NCBI RefSeq assembly: GCF_039812505.1 | Contig: NZ_JBDIAQ010000014.1 | Location: 1-44,586, forward strand | Length of the DNA stretch: 44,586 nt | From: Intrasporangium_A sp039812505 | GTDB lineage: Bacteria; Actinomycetota; Actinomycetes; Actinomycetales; Dermatophilaceae | Direction: 5' to 3' | Part shown: piece by piece, positions 24,118-32,619 of the stretch | Layout of the letters: every line of letters begins with the position of its first letter | How positions within the stretch are numbered: position 1 is the first letter of the stretch | The notes under the pieces: generated by a model | What the model was told of the DNA's origin: nothing | Databases searched by the model: none | What the model saw: only the letters and a program-made list of their open reading frames with translations | Translations under genes and position numbers: made by a program

Positions 24118-25254
24118 ATGTCCCGCCCGCACGCCGCCGCGCTGATCGAGGATGCCCTCGACAGCCAGGTCGAGCGGGTCCTGCGCAGCCGCGGCTGGGA
24201 CAACCGGGTCATCGCCCACCCCGGCTACGGGTCCACCACCTTCGTGCGGGTGCTCGCCCGCGTCATCCTCGGGCGGGTGCGCGACGAGCCGGAGCCGCCG
24301 GACCCGGACGGGACCGCTGCGCTGCGGCCGCCCCCGTCGGCACGTGGCTGGCGGGCCTTCGTCACTGCCCCGGCGGCCGGGGTCCCGGTCAGCGTCACCA
24401 TCGGTGACCGCGTGGTCCACGGCCGGTCCGACCGCGGCGGCCACGTCGACTTCGTCGCGCACGACCACGGGCTGGAGCCGGGGTGGCGACAGGTCACCCT
24501 GCGCGCGGCGGGCGCCGCGCCCGTCCCGGCCGACGTGTTCATCGTCGCCGACGACGTCGAGTTCGGCATCGTCAGCGACCTCGACGACACCGTGATCACC
24601 ACGATGCTGCCGCGGCCGATGCTGGCCGCCTGGAACACCTTCATCCGGCGCGGCCAGTCCCGCCGGGCGGTGCCGGGCATGGCGCCGCTCTACCGGGCGC
24701 TGCTGGACGAGCACCCGGGCGCGCCGATCGTCTTCGTGTCGACCGGCGCGTGGAACGCGGCGACCTCGCTGACCCGGTTCCTCGCGGCGGCCGGCTACCC
24801 GCTCGGCACGCTGCTGCTGACCGACTGGGGGCCGACCAACACCGGCTGGTTCCGCAGCGGCCAGCAGCACAAGCGCGAGAGCCTCAGCCGGCTCGCGCGC
24901 GACTTCCCGGGGATCAGCTGGATGCTCTTCGGCGACGACGGCCAGCACGACCCCGAGCTGTACGCCGACTTCGCCCGGATGCATCCGGACAAGGTGGTGG
25001 CGGTCTGCATCCGCGAGCTGACCCCGACCGAACAGGTGCTCTCGCACCCGATCGGCCGCGGGGACAGCCTGATCGGGGCCTACGTGTCGCGGACCAAGCC
25101 GACCTTCCGCGCGTCGGACGGGTACGCCCTGGCGCCCATGCTGCGCCGGGCCGGACTGCTCGGCGACCGGGCCGCCGCGGACGCGCAGCCGCAGCCCGAC
25201 GGGTCGGCGCGGCCCGACCGGCCGCCGCTGCGCACCGAGCCCGGTCAGTGGTGA
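24118..25254 (+). CDS. APP1-type (DUF2183) HAD-like phosphatase
   Basis: The 378-residue protein carries a DUF2183/APP1 catalytic domain. Its HAD signature SDLDDTVITT (DLDDT at residues 154-158) holds the nucleophile Asp, followed by the PVVFVSTGAWN-like motif II segment (IVFVSTGAWNAATSLTRFL) and a late FGDDGQHDPELY motif that binds Mg. Yeast App1 is a phosphatidate phosphatase; the bacterial substrate is unproven. About 150 N-terminal residues form a beta-rich domain of unknown role. No signal peptide. The gene is divergent from the penicillin-binding protein and precedes the DNA glycosylase by 27 bp in the same direction. Confidence 0.85.
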   Translation: MSRPHAAALIEDALDSQVERVLRSRGWDNRVIAHPGYGSTTFVRVLARVILGRVRDEPEPPDPDGTAALRPPPSARGWRAFVTAPAAGVPVSVTIGDRVVHGRSDRGGHVDFVAHDHGLEPGWRQVTLRAAGAAPVPADVFIVADDVEFGIVSDLDDTVITTMLPRPMLAAWNTFIRRGQSRRAVPGMAPLYRALLDEHPGAPIVFVSTGAWNAATSLTRFLAAAGYPLGTLLLTDWGPTNTGWFRSGQQHKRESLSRLARDFPGISWMLFGDDGQHDPELYADFARMHPDKVVAVCIRELTPTEQVLSHPIGRGDSLIGAYVSRTKPTFRASDGYALAPMLRRAGLLGDRAAADAQPQPDGSARPDRPPLRTEPGQW

Positions 25255-25281
25255 CGGCACGCCACGAGGCAGGAGGTAGGG

Positions 25282-26142
25282 ATGCCCGAGCTACCCGAGG
25301 TGCAGGCGCTGGTCGACTTCCTCGCCGAGCGCACGGCGGGCCTGGCCGTCGCCAAGGTCGAGCTGGCCTCGATCAGCGTCCTGAAGACCTTCGACCCCCC
25401 GCCCCAGGCCCTGGAGGGTTCGCCGGTCGACTCGGTCACCCGGCACGGGAAGTTCCTGGACCTCGACGCCGACGGGACCCACCTGGTCTTCCACCTGGCC
25501 CGGGCCGGCTGGCTCCGGTGGTCCGAGCGGCTGCCGGCCACGGTCGTGCGCCCCGGCAAGTCGCCCATCGCGCTGCGGGTGCGCCTGTCCGACGGGTCGG
25601 GCTTCGACCTGACCGAGGCGGGCACGAAGAAGTCGCTGGCGGCATACCTCGTCCGCGACCCGCGCGAGGTCCCCGGGATCGCCCGGCTCGGGCCCGACCC
25701 GCTGGGCGACGGCTTCACCCTCGAGGTGTTCCGCGGGCTGCTCGCCGGCCGGCGCACCCAGATCAAGGGGCTGCTGCGCGACCAGGAGGTCATCGCCGGG
25801 GTCGGCAACGCGTACTCCGACGAGATCCTGCACGTCGCGAAGATCTCCCCGTTCGCGATCGCCGGGTCGCTGCCGCCCGAGGTCGTCGAGCGGCTGTATG
25901 CCGCCGTCCGCGACACGCTCGCCGGTGCGGTCCGCGCCGCCTCCGGCCGCCCCGCCGCCGAGCTGAAGGACGCCAAGCGGGCCGGGATGCGGGTGCACGG
26001 CCGGGCCGGTCAGGCCTGTCCCGAGTGCGGTGACGTCGTGCGCGAGGTGTCCTTCGCGGACACGTCGCTGCAGTACTGCGCGACCTGCCAGACCGGCGGC
26101 AAGCCGCTGGCCGACCGGCGGATGTCCAGGCTGCTGAAATGA
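25282..26142 (+). CDS. Fpg/Nei-family DNA glycosylase
   Basis: This 286-residue base-excision repair enzyme removes oxidised bases and nicks the backbone. The N-terminus is MPELPEV, with Pro2 as nucleophile and Glu3. The helix-two-turn-helix region is KGLLRDQEVIAGVGNAYSDEILH, and the C-terminal zinc finger uses Cys246, Cys249, Cys266 and Cys269, ending GGKPLADRRMSRLLK. This C-terminus marks an actinobacterial Nei-like subgroup distinct from classical MutM. ATG follows AGGAGG. The stop overlaps the next gene by 4 nt. Two copies of GTATGCCGC (one per strand) lie inside this gene, in the codons of Ala-Tyr and Tyr-Ala. Confidence 0.93.
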   Translation: MPELPEVQALVDFLAERTAGLAVAKVELASISVLKTFDPPPQALEGSPVDSVTRHGKFLDLDADGTHLVFHLARAGWLRWSERLPATVVRPGKSPIALRVRLSDGSGFDLTEAGTKKSLAAYLVRDPREVPGIARLGPDPLGDGFTLEVFRGLLAGRRTQIKGLLRDQEVIAGVGNAYSDEILHVAKISPFAIAGSLPPEVVERLYAAVRDTLAGAVRAASGRPAAELKDAKRAGMRVHGRAGQACPECGDVVREVSFADTSLQYCATCQTGGKPLADRRMSRLLK

Positions 26143-26882
26143 GCGGGCGGTTCGGTCGGGTCGCCCTCGGGCTGCTGCTCGTCGGGGTGATGTCGGTGTC
26201 CGGCTGCGGCGGCACCGGGTCTGGCGGCCCGGGGTCTGGTGGCTCCGGGTCTGGCGGCCCGGGGCCTGGCGGCGCGACGACGGGTTCGCAGCCGGGGCCC
26301 GGGGAGACGTCGACGGCCGGCGAGACCCCGACCGGTCCGCTGCCGGCTCCGCTGCCGACCGGGATGGCCGGGGTGCGCCTGACCGCGGACCTGACCTCGG
26401 GCGACGGCCGGCTCGTCGCCGAGTACCGGGTGGACAACTCCTCGGACCACCCGGTCGTGGTGGTCGACCGGATCCCCGAGAGCCTCGGCTCGGCCGCCCT
26501 GGGCGAGACCGACCCGGACCACGCCTGGGTCGTCATGGCCGGCGACGTCGTACGGGTCACCAAGCAGTCCTTCCCGATCGCGCCGGGCGTGCGCTTCGTG
26601 GCCGCCCCGGTGATCGGCGCCCATGTCGTGGCACCCGGGGCCGGCGTCAGCGGCTCGGCACGGGTCCCGCTCCCGGCCCGGCTCGACGTGCCGGGCCGCG
26701 AGTTCGAGGCGCCCCGCGAGCCGGTCGACCCGGCGGCCACGCGGTGGCAGTTCTGCGTACAGGTGGCCGAGCTGGACCACCCCAGCGAGGTGGTCACGGT
26801 CAGCGCGGTCGCGGGAGCCCCGCTGCTGTGCAGCGCAACGGAGCCGCTCCCGGGCGCGGATGCCCGGCCGACCGGGCGGTAG
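26139..26882 (+). CDS. Putative secreted lipoprotein of unknown function
   Basis: The 247-residue protein begins with a lipoprotein signal (RVALGLLLVGVMSVSGC, lipobox Cys about residue 24) and a Gly/Ser/Pro-rich linker with repeats of GGPGSGGSG type. A beta-sandwich-like domain follows (TADLTSGDGRLVAEYRVDN ... HPVVVVDRIPESLG). The domain looks Ig-like and may bind a cell-surface partner. Its ATG overlaps the glycosylase stop, so it is translated with a DNA repair enzyme, an odd pairing likely due to simple adjacency. Not recognised beyond that. Confidence 0.65.
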   Translation: MSGRFGRVALGLLLVGVMSVSGCGGTGSGGPGSGGSGSGGPGPGGATTGSQPGPGETSTAGETPTGPLPAPLPTGMAGVRLTADLTSGDGRLVAEYRVDNSSDHPVVVVDRIPESLGSAALGETDPDHAWVVMAGDVVRVTKQSFPIAPGVRFVAAPVIGAHVVAPGAGVSGSARVPLPARLDVPGREFEAPREPVDPAATRWQFCVQVAELDHPSEVVTVSAVAGAPLLCSATEPLPGADARPTGR

Positions 26883-26889
26883 TGCCCGG

Positions 26890-27279
26890 TCAGCCCGCGA
26901 TGAGGACGAGGGTCCCGAGGAAGCCGGCCAGCACGACGAAGGCGAGCTGGATCGGGGTGCACACGACCGCAGCGACCGCCCAGTTCCGGGCCGCCCGTGA
27001 GGCCCGGTACGCCTCGACGTGGCGCCCCTGCGCCCACAGCGAGGCGACCGAGCTGCCCCGGACGACCGAGACGATCCCGAACGGCAGGAAGCAGAAGACC
27101 GCCGCGAGGATCCCGAACAGCAGGTGGCTCGGCGGCGGTGTGACGACCGGTAGCGCTGGGCCTGCCGGCGGCGGTGTGGCGAGCGGCACGGCCGAGCCTC
27201 CCGGCGGCGGCACGTCGGCCCACGCCGAGTGCCGGTCCCGGGTCGGGTCCGGCGGCGAAGCCCACCTGTCGTCGGTCAT
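26890..27279 (-). CDS. CD225/dispanin-family membrane protein
   Basis: This 129-residue protein has a Pro-rich cytoplasmic N-terminus of about 60 residues, then the CD225 core: a first hydrophobic segment (HLLFGILAAVFCFLPFGIVSVV), a basic/polar loop (GSSVASLWAQGRHVEAYRASRAARNW) and a second hydrophobic segment (AVAAVVCTPIQLAFVVLAGFLGTL). That two-helix layout with the SRAARNW loop is the bacterial dispanin pattern, related to interferon-induced transmembrane proteins. Function in bacteria is unknown. ATG 27279 starts the protein after an AGGATGGCCGGGT leader with weak ribosome binding. It is divergent from pyridoxal kinase. Confidence 0.8.
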   Translation of the reverse strand: MTDDRWASPPDPTRDRHSAWADVPPPGGSAVPLATPPPAGPALPVVTPPPSHLLFGILAAVFCFLPFGIVSVVRGSSVASLWAQGRHVEAYRASRAARNWAVAAVVCTPIQLAFVVLAGFLGTLVLIAG

Positions 27280-27369
27280 CACCCGGCCATCCTCCCACGC
27301 GCGCGGGCGGCCCGAGGGGCGGTGAGCGGCATACCCCCTGATGCTTCGCGCCCTGCGGCAGGCCTGCGG

Positions 27370-27375
27370 CACTAT
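27370..27375 (+). promoter_or_regulatory. Possible -10 element of pyridoxal kinase gene
   Basis: CACTAT is 10 nt upstream of the GTG start at 27386. The only ribosome-binding-like sequence (GAGGGGG) abuts the start codon too closely to work well, so a leaderless or near-leaderless start is plausible. Confidence 0.3.
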
Positions 27376-27385
27376 CGTCGAGGGG

Positions 27386-28234
27386 GTGAAGATCCTCTCG
27401 ATCCAGTCGCACGTCGCCTACGGCCACGCGGGCAACTCGGCGGCCGTCTTCCCGCTGCAGCGGCTCGGGCACGACGTCTACCCGGTGCTCACGGTGACGT
27501 TCTCCAACCACACCGGTTACGGCCTGGCGCGCGGCCCGGTCATCGCTCCGAGCGACGTGCGGGACGTGATCGACGGCGTCGAGGCGCGCGGCGTGTTCCC
27601 GTTCGTGGACGCGGTGCTGTCCGGGTACCAGGGTGCCGAGGCGGTCGGGGAGATCATCCTCGACGCGGTGGCGCGGGTGAAGGCGGCCAACCCGCACGCG
27701 ATCTACTGCTGCGACCCGGTCATGGGCGACGTCGGCCGGGGGTTCTTCGTGCGGGCGGGGATCCCGGAGTACATGCGCGACGAGGTCGTCCCCAAGGCCG
27801 ACATCGTCACGCCGAACCAGTTCGAGCTCGAGTTCCTCGTCGGACGCCCGCTCGCCACCCAGGGCGAGGTCGACACCGCCGCCAAGGAGCTGCAGGCGCG
27901 GGGCCCGCGGGTGGTCGTCGTGACGAGCGTGCTTACCTCCGACACGCCGTCCGGGTCGATCCAGATGGCCTGCTACTCGGACGCGGGCGCCTGGATCGTG
28001 ACCACCCCGATGCTCGACATGGACGTCAAGGGCGGCGGCGACGCGGCCACCGCGATCTTCCTCGCGCACTACCTCACCGACGGGGCGAAGGCGGCCCTGT
28101 CCCGCACGGCGGCGACCATGTACGCGGTGCTCGAGAAGACCCACGCGGCCGGCTCCGAGGAGATGCTGCTGGTGCGCGAACAGGACGAAATCGCCCACCC
28201 CAAGGAAGTTTTCGAGATCGCGGCGATTTCGTGA
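27386..28234 (+). CDS. pdxY: Pyridoxal kinase (PdxY/PdxK type)
   Basis: The enzyme phosphorylates pyridoxal, pyridoxine or pyridoxamine to salvage vitamin B6. The 282-residue protein has the ribokinase-fold features of the family: KILSIQSHVAYGHAGNSAAVFPLQRLG at the N-terminus (substrate pocket), YCCDPVMGDVGRGFFV, the ADIVTPNQFELEFLVG segment and the catalytic Asp in the anion-hole motif KGGGDAATAIFLA. GTG 27386 is chosen because homology begins immediately after it. A 12-bp-stem terminator with a T-rich tail follows 35 bp after the stop. The gene stands alone. Confidence 0.93.
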   Translation: MKILSIQSHVAYGHAGNSAAVFPLQRLGHDVYPVLTVTFSNHTGYGLARGPVIAPSDVRDVIDGVEARGVFPFVDAVLSGYQGAEAVGEIILDAVARVKAANPHAIYCCDPVMGDVGRGFFVRAGIPEYMRDEVVPKADIVTPNQFELEFLVGRPLATQGEVDTAAKELQARGPRVVVVTSVLTSDTPSGSIQMACYSDAGAWIVTTPMLDMDVKGGGDAATAIFLAHYLTDGAKAALSRTAATMYAVLEKTHAAGSEEMLLVREQDEIAHPKEVFEIAAIS

Positions 28235-28269
28235 CCTGTCCCCGGCGCTGCCGGGCTATAGTCCAATTG

Positions 28270-28320
28270 CGCCGTTCCGCATGACCACCCCTGACCGTGC
28301 GGAACGGCGTTCTGCTGTTT
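28270..28320 (+). terminator. Rho-independent terminator after pdxY
   Basis: CGCCGTTCCGCA (28270-28281) pairs perfectly with TGCGGAACGGCG (28298-28309), with a 16-nt loop, followed by the T-rich TTCTGCTGTTT. This is the clearest intrinsic terminator in the window. Confidence 0.8.
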
Positions 28321-28400
28321 GCGGGAGGTAGGTTTCGGAGGCGCCCGGTCGCCTCCGCCGCGACACGATCGTGTTGTATGCCGCCGTCTCGGGTTTTCGG

Positions 28401-28416
28401 TATAGCCGCGTATAGC
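28401..28416 (+). promoter_or_regulatory. Tandem TATAGC boxes upstream of the AAA ATPase gene
   Basis: TATAGC occurs at 28401-28406 and 28411-28416 in the sequence TATAGCCGCGTATAGC. The second lies 8 nt before the GTG at 28425, suitable for a leaderless start; the first could serve a slightly longer transcript. AT-rich GGTTTTCGG upstream may help opening. Confidence 0.45.
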
Positions 28417-28424
28417 GTGTGATC

Positions 28425-29702
28425 GTGGACCCGGTCACCAACCCCTACGCGCCCGGCGCCGGTCAGCGCCCGCCCGAGCTCGCCGGCCGCGACGAGCAGC
28501 TGCGCGCCTTCGACGTGGTGCTCGAGCGGATCGCCCGCGGGCGGTCGGAGCGCTCGATCGTGCTGACCGGGCTGCGCGGGGTCGGCAAGACCGTCCTGCT
28601 CAACGCGCTGCGCTCGGCGGCGGTCCGTGGTGGCTGGGGGACCGGCAAGTTCGAGGCCCGCCCCGAGCAGCGGCTCCGGCGGCCGCTGGCGGCGGCGGCC
28701 CACCAGGCGGTGCGCGAGCTGGGACACCCGCGCGGCGACGACGTCGACCACGTGCTCGGCATCGTCAAGTCGTTCGCGCTGCGCGAGACGCCGTCCGGGG
28801 CGCGGCTGCGCGACCGGTGGCAGCCGGGCATCGACGTGCCGGCGGTGTCCGGTCGGGCGGACTCGGGCGACATCGAGATCGACCTGGTCGAGCTGTTCAC
28901 CGACATCGGCGGCCTGGCGGCCGACGTCGGCAAGGGGGTGGCGGTGTTCATCGACGAGATGCAGGACCTCGACCCCGAGGACGTGTCGGCGCTGTGCGCA
29001 GCGTGCCACGAGATCTCGCAGACCGGGCTGCCGGTCATCGTCGTCGGGGCGGGGCTGCCGCACCTGCCGGCGGTGCTGTCGGCCTCCAAGTCGTACTCGG
29101 AGCGGCTGTTCCGCTACCAGCGGATCGACCGGCTGCCCCGGGAGGCGGCCGACCGGGCGCTGGTCGGGCCGGCCGCCGAGGAGGGCTGCGGGTTCACCCC
29201 GGAGGCGCTGGATGCCATGTATGCCGTGACGGCCGGCTATCCCTACTTCATCCAGGCCTACGGCAAGGTCGTCTGGGACGTCGCGCCGGTCTCGCCGATC
29301 ACCGCCGAGGACATCCGCGTGGCGGCACCGGAGGCCGAGTCGGAGCTCGCGGTCGGGTTCTTCGGGTCACGCTACGAGCGGGCGACCCCGGCCGAGCGGG
29401 AGTACCTGCGGGCCATGGCCGAGGCCGCGCTCGTGGGCTCGCTTGGGCACCAGGGGGATTCGTCGGGGGTTGGGTCGGCGGGGGTCGGGTCGGCGGGGGT
29501 CGGCTCGGCGGGGCGCGCCGGGGGGTCCGAGCTTTCGGCCGTGTCGACGTCGGCGGTCGCCGACTTGCTCGGGCGCAAGCCCCAGTCCCTTTCTCCCGCA
29601 AGGGATGCGCTGATCAAGAAGGGGTTGATCTTCTCGGCCGAGCGGGGGCAGATCGCGTTCACCGTGCCACACTTCGGGAGGTATCTGCGCGGGCAGGCGT
29701 GA
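28425..29702 (+). CDS. AAA-family ATPase of unknown role
   Basis: The 425-residue protein is a P-loop ATPase: Walker A GLRGVGKTVLLN at about residues 45-56, Walker B VAVFIDEMQDL, then a sensor-like VIVVGAGLPHL and a C-terminal winged-helix-like region (SVSDLLGRKPQSLSPARDALIKKGLI pattern). Such ORC/Cdc6-like or STAND-like ATPases often act on DNA or as switches; no substrate is known. Near residues 345-365 a Gly/Val/Ser/Ala insert (GVGSAG repeated) is encoded by a 15-bp tandem repeat. GTG 28425 or 28419 are both possible starts. The gene ends 7 bp before the left end of the mobile segment, so it marks the chromosomal side or an older cargo gene. Confidence 0.7.
   Translation: MDPVTNPYAPGAGQRPPELAGRDEQLRAFDVVLERIARGRSERSIVLTGLRGVGKTVLLNALRSAAVRGGWGTGKFEARPEQRLRRPLAAAAHQAVRELGHPRGDDVDHVLGIVKSFALRETPSGARLRDRWQPGIDVPAVSGRADSGDIEIDLVELFTDIGGLAADVGKGVAVFIDEMQDLDPEDVSALCAACHEISQTGLPVIVVGAGLPHLPAVLSASKSYSERLFRYQRIDRLPREAADRALVGPAAEEGCGFTPEALDAMYAVTAGYPYFIQAYGKVVWDVAPVSPITAEDIRVAAPEAESELAVGFFGSRYERATPAEREYLRAMAEAALVGSLGHQGDSSGVGSAGVGSAGVGSAGRAGGSELSAVSTSAVADLLGRKPQSLSPARDALIKKGLIFSAERGQIAFTVPHFGRYLRGQA
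29463..29517 (+). repeat. In-frame 15-bp tandem repeat inside the AAA gene
   Basis: GGGTCGGCGGGGGTC is repeated at 29473-29487 and 29488-29502 with degenerate flanking units. It encodes a flexible VGSAG-type linker. Because the unit is a multiple of three, copy-number change would not shift the frame. Confidence 0.75.
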
Positions 29703-29709
29703 GAGGGGC

Positions 29710-29815
29710 TGTCAACGGCGAGCGATTTTGAGACTTACCCCGGAGTATGAGACGGCGTGAGACGGATCGGCACGTCAGCGGCGGACTTCGAGACGTCAGC
29801 AGCGGAGTTTGAGAC
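29710..29815. repeat. Left end of the mobile segment: TGTCA plus five GAGAC repeats
   Basis: TGTCA at 29710-29714, then GAGAC at 29730, 29749, 29759, 29790 and 29811, mostly preceded by TTT or TAT. The spacing (19, 10, 31, 21 nt) is irregular. Candidate transposase-binding sites. Confidence 0.6.
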
Positions 29816-29832
29816 GCGGCCGACCTGTCACG

Positions 29833-30270
29833 TCACATCCCCATCTGTCGGTTGATCGCGGTGGCCCCGATCTCCACCGCGAGGTCGCGACCTGCGTGGC
29901 CGAGGTAGGAGGCGGTCTTGCTGAGCCAGCCCTTACGCTCAGGATCGGGCTCGCGGTCCGCCGCCTCATCAAGCGCCTTGACGAGGCGATCGGCGATCGT
30001 CTCTGCGGTCGGCCAAGCGCCGACCGCACGACGCGCGTGCCCCGTGGGCGCGCCGATGAAGATGATGTCCCCGGTCATGACCCGCTCCAGCTTGGAGATG
30101 TAGGGCGGCTCTTCGGAGTCCAGGGCTCGTAGGGCGGCTTGCACCATGCCCGTGTCGAAGCCTGTTACGGCCTCGATGGCGTCGGGGCCCATCGGGCTTC
30201 CCGTGTCTTCGTACACGTCGACGATCGCGCGGAGGACAGGCGGGTCGCGGTTCGTCCGGGTCTCAGTCAT
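29833..30270 (-). CDS. Hypothetical protein with winged-helix-like N-terminus
   Basis: The 145-residue protein is a conserved type in actinobacterial accessory DNA, but I know no function for it. Residues 10-75 (VLRAIVDVYEDTGSPMGPDAIEAVTGFDTGMVQAALRAL ... YISKLERV) have the alternation of a winged helix. The rest is helical and Ala-rich (AWPTAETIADRLVKALDEAADREPDPERKGWL). ATG 30270 follows a weak ribosome-binding site. It is the first gene inside the left border of the mobile segment and points outward toward it. Confidence 0.6.
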   Translation of the reverse strand: MTETRTNRDPPVLRAIVDVYEDTGSPMGPDAIEAVTGFDTGMVQAALRALDSEEPPYISKLERVMTGDIIFIGAPTGHARRAVGAWPTAETIADRLVKALDEAADREPDPERKGWLSKTASYLGHAGRDLAVEIGATAINRQMGM

Positions 30271-30306
30271 GGAGCCATTGACTCAGACGCCACCGACAAC
30301 CCCGGG

Positions 30307-30816
30307 TTACGGGAAGTAGCTGCCGATCTTGACGAACGTCGGTCCGAACTCGTCATCGAAGACATAGAAGTAGTAGCAGGTGACCCGCCGCTCGGCCCGG
30401 TCCCACCCGAAATGCGGGGCCCCGCCGTTGCGGGCCTCGGTCGTGGTGCAGGTAGCCACCCGTTGGAACTCCTGCGCCCACCCGATCGCGGCCACCGCGG
30501 ACCGGCCCGTGCTCGCCTGCCGAGCCAGGTACGGCCTCATCCGCTCGATCTTCCGCTCGCCCCTACCGAACTTGACCAACGGGATGCGGTTGTTCTCGGC
30601 GAACGAACGCACCGAGGCCCGGAACCGGTCACCGATCCGAGCGACCACCGCCGGGGACGGGATCGGGAACCCCCGCGAGGCCAGGAAACCCACCACCTGA
30701 CCACCGACCTGCAGGTTCGGCACATAGCCGTTCAGGTAGATCCGGTCCATGCACTCCAGGTCCAGAACCACATGCCCATCCAGCACATCTGCCGTCCTCA
30801 CCACACGCGTAGCCAT
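30307..30816 (-). pseudogene. Truncated conserved protein of mobile-element type
   Basis: The 169-residue product MATRVVRTADVLDGHVVLDL... resembles the N-terminal part of a much longer family of actinobacterial proteins, over 350 residues from memory, often found with insertion sequences. In that family the sequence continues beyond KI-x-YFP; here a TAA follows YFP directly and the downstream DNA does not continue the frame. It therefore looks cut off. The reading frame itself is intact for 169 codons, so a short product could be made. Function unknown; the family call rests on recall and not on a search. Confidence 0.5.
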
Positions 30817-30925
30817 CGGCTCACCCCCACAGGCCAGCCTCCCCCCGACAAGGCGAGAACACCAGAGCCGCGACGCCAGTCAACCGACCAACCCAACCAC
30901 CGACCTCGGCGGTCCGAGGCGGAGC

Positions 30926-30933
30926 CTCGCTAG
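30926..30933. repeat. Left target-site duplication of the IS66-type element
   Basis: CTCGCTAG at 30926-30933 is repeated at 32474-32481, directly flanking the element. An 8-bp duplication is standard for IS66. Confidence 0.85.
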
Positions 30934-32473
30934 GTAACTACTCACGTCCCGGCGTGGGGTTGATGTGGCTGGTGGTTCGGTAGGTTCCGGGGGTGCCTGC
31001 TGCGTCGCTTGAGGAAGTCCTTGCGATGGTGGCGCGGCTGCAGGCGCGGGTGGCGGAGCTGGAGGCGAGCAACGCGCAGCTGGCAGCACGAAACGCCCAG
31101 CTTGAGGCGGACAACGTTGAGCTGCGGCGCCGGTTGGGGATCGACTCGAGCACCTCGTCGAAGCCGCCGTCGAGTGACCCGCCCGGGAAGGTGCCCCCGA
31201 CCTCGTTGCGCAAGAGGAGCGGCCGGCCCAGCGGTGGGCAGGCGGGCCGTCCGGGTCGCACGCTGCGGCAGGTGGCTGACCCGGACGTGACGCGGGTGCA
31301 CCGCCCGTCGGCGTGTGCCGGGTGCGCGGCCCCGCTGGGTGGTGAGGCGCCGGTGGTCGGGGCGCCGACCGTCCGGCAGGTGTTCGACCTGCCGCCGATC
31401 GAGGTGCAGGTGATCGAGCATCGGATGGTGGCGGTGGCCTGCGGCTGCGGGCACGTCACCCGGGCGGTGGCGCCGGTCGAGGCGACCGGCCCGGCGTGCT
31501 GGGGTCCGGAGGTGACGGCGGTCGCGGCGTACCTGGCGGCGGGCCAGATGATCCCGATCGAACGAGTCGCCGAGGCGCTGGCGGAACCGGCTCGGGGCCG
31601 AGGTGTCCACCGGGTGGGTCTCGACGGCGGCCGAGCGGGCCGCCGATGCGGTGCAGGGCGTCAACGAGCAGATCAAGGACCGGCTGGCCGACGCGCCGGT
31701 GGTGTTCCTGGACGAGTCGGCCACCAAGGTGAACGGCAAGCAGACCTGGTTTCATGTCGCGGCGACCGGCACGCTGAGCGCCTACCATGCCGATGAGCAC
31801 TCGCGCGGGTTGAAGGCGATGACCGCGTTCGAGATCCTGCCCGACCGCGCCGGGGTGGTCATGCACGACGCGTACAGCGCCTACTACTCCATGGTCTACC
31901 CACAGCAGACCATCACCCACCAGCTGTGCATCGCGCACATCCAGCGTGAGCTGGCCGCCCTGGCCGAACACGACCCGGCCGCACGCGAGGACGGCTGGGC
32001 TCAGGACGCCGATGTGCTGATCGAGGACCTGTTCCGGTGGCGGGCCACCCACCGGGCCACCGGGAGCGACCAGCCTGCCGCCGTTCAAGCTGGCCAAGGC
32101 GAACCAACGCTGGGACGACCTGGTCGAACAGGCCCTGACCGCCCACCCCCCAAACGCGGCGGCCGGTGGCCAGCCCCACGGCCGGCGCCTGGCGCTACGC
32201 ATGCGACGCCTACGCGATGACTACCTGCGCTGGCTGACCGACTTCACGCTACCGGCCACGAACAACACCGCCGAACGCGCCGTGCGGATGGCCAAGACCA
32301 AAACGAAGGTCTCCGGCGGGTTCCGCACCCTGACCGGCCTGCAACGCTTCGTGGCCCTACGCGGCTACCTCGACACCCTGCGCAAGAACGGCATCCCCGC
32401 CCTGCACGGACTCCGCAACGCCCTCACCGGACAAGCATGGATGCCCGCGTAACCCCGGCACCTGAGTAGTTAC
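30934..32473 (+). mobile_element. IS66-family insertion sequence, 1540 bp, inactive
   Basis: Terminal inverted repeats begin GTAACTACTCA (30934-30944) and end TGAGTAGTTAC (32463-32473), extending to about 20 bp with three mismatches. CTCGCTAG is duplicated on both flanks. The element holds one transposase gene broken by two frameshifts and no TnpA/TnpB, which is usual for small IS66-type (ISBst12-like) elements. It inserted inside the larger mobile segment, after that segment had formed, since its flanking duplication joins segment DNA. Confidence 0.85.
30993..32452 (+). pseudogene. IS66-family transposase (TnpC-like), two frameshifts
   Basis: The product is readable in three successive frames. 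Part one (30993 to about 31583) has a coiled-coil leucine-zipper start (LQARVAELEASNAQLAARNA), SSTSSKPPSSD and a zinc finger (CAGCAAPLG ... ACGCGHVT). Part two (about 31583 to 32075) has the DDE core with VVFLDESATKV and VVMHDAYSAYYS, plus QLCIAHIQREL. Part three (about 32075 to 32452) carries TNNTAERAVRMAKTKTKVSGGFRT with the last catalytic Glu. An extra C near 31582 and another base near 32072 each shift the frame by +1. A single base loss at each place would restore the 480-codon gene, so it decayed recently, unless sequencing error caused one of them. Confidence 0.85.
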
Positions 32474-32481
32474 CTCGCTAG
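32474..32481. repeat. Right target-site duplication of the IS66-type element
   Basis: CTCGCTAG, identical to 30926-30933. The following 32482-32619 contains no gene that I can support. Confidence 0.85.
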
Positions 32482-32619
32482 CGATCTGCCAAGGCTCCGC
32501 GTGTGCGCGATGAATCGCGACGATAGGACACGGCGCGAGCGGCATCATGCAGGCCATACGCGGCGATATGACGGCTATCACGCGACTCCGTGAGCCGATT
32601 CACTCTCGACAGATGTCGA

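Noticed and set aside
22039..25260. Very long open reading frame on the minus strand across the penicillin-binding protein and phosphatase genes
   Set aside because: It is out of frame with two well-supported genes and has the Arg/Pro/Gly-rich composition of antisense frames in GC-rich DNA.
30934..32473. IS66-type element as the vehicle that brought the TIR operon
   Set aside because: The element is a complete unit with its own duplicated target site, holds only its transposase, and lies inside the larger segment.
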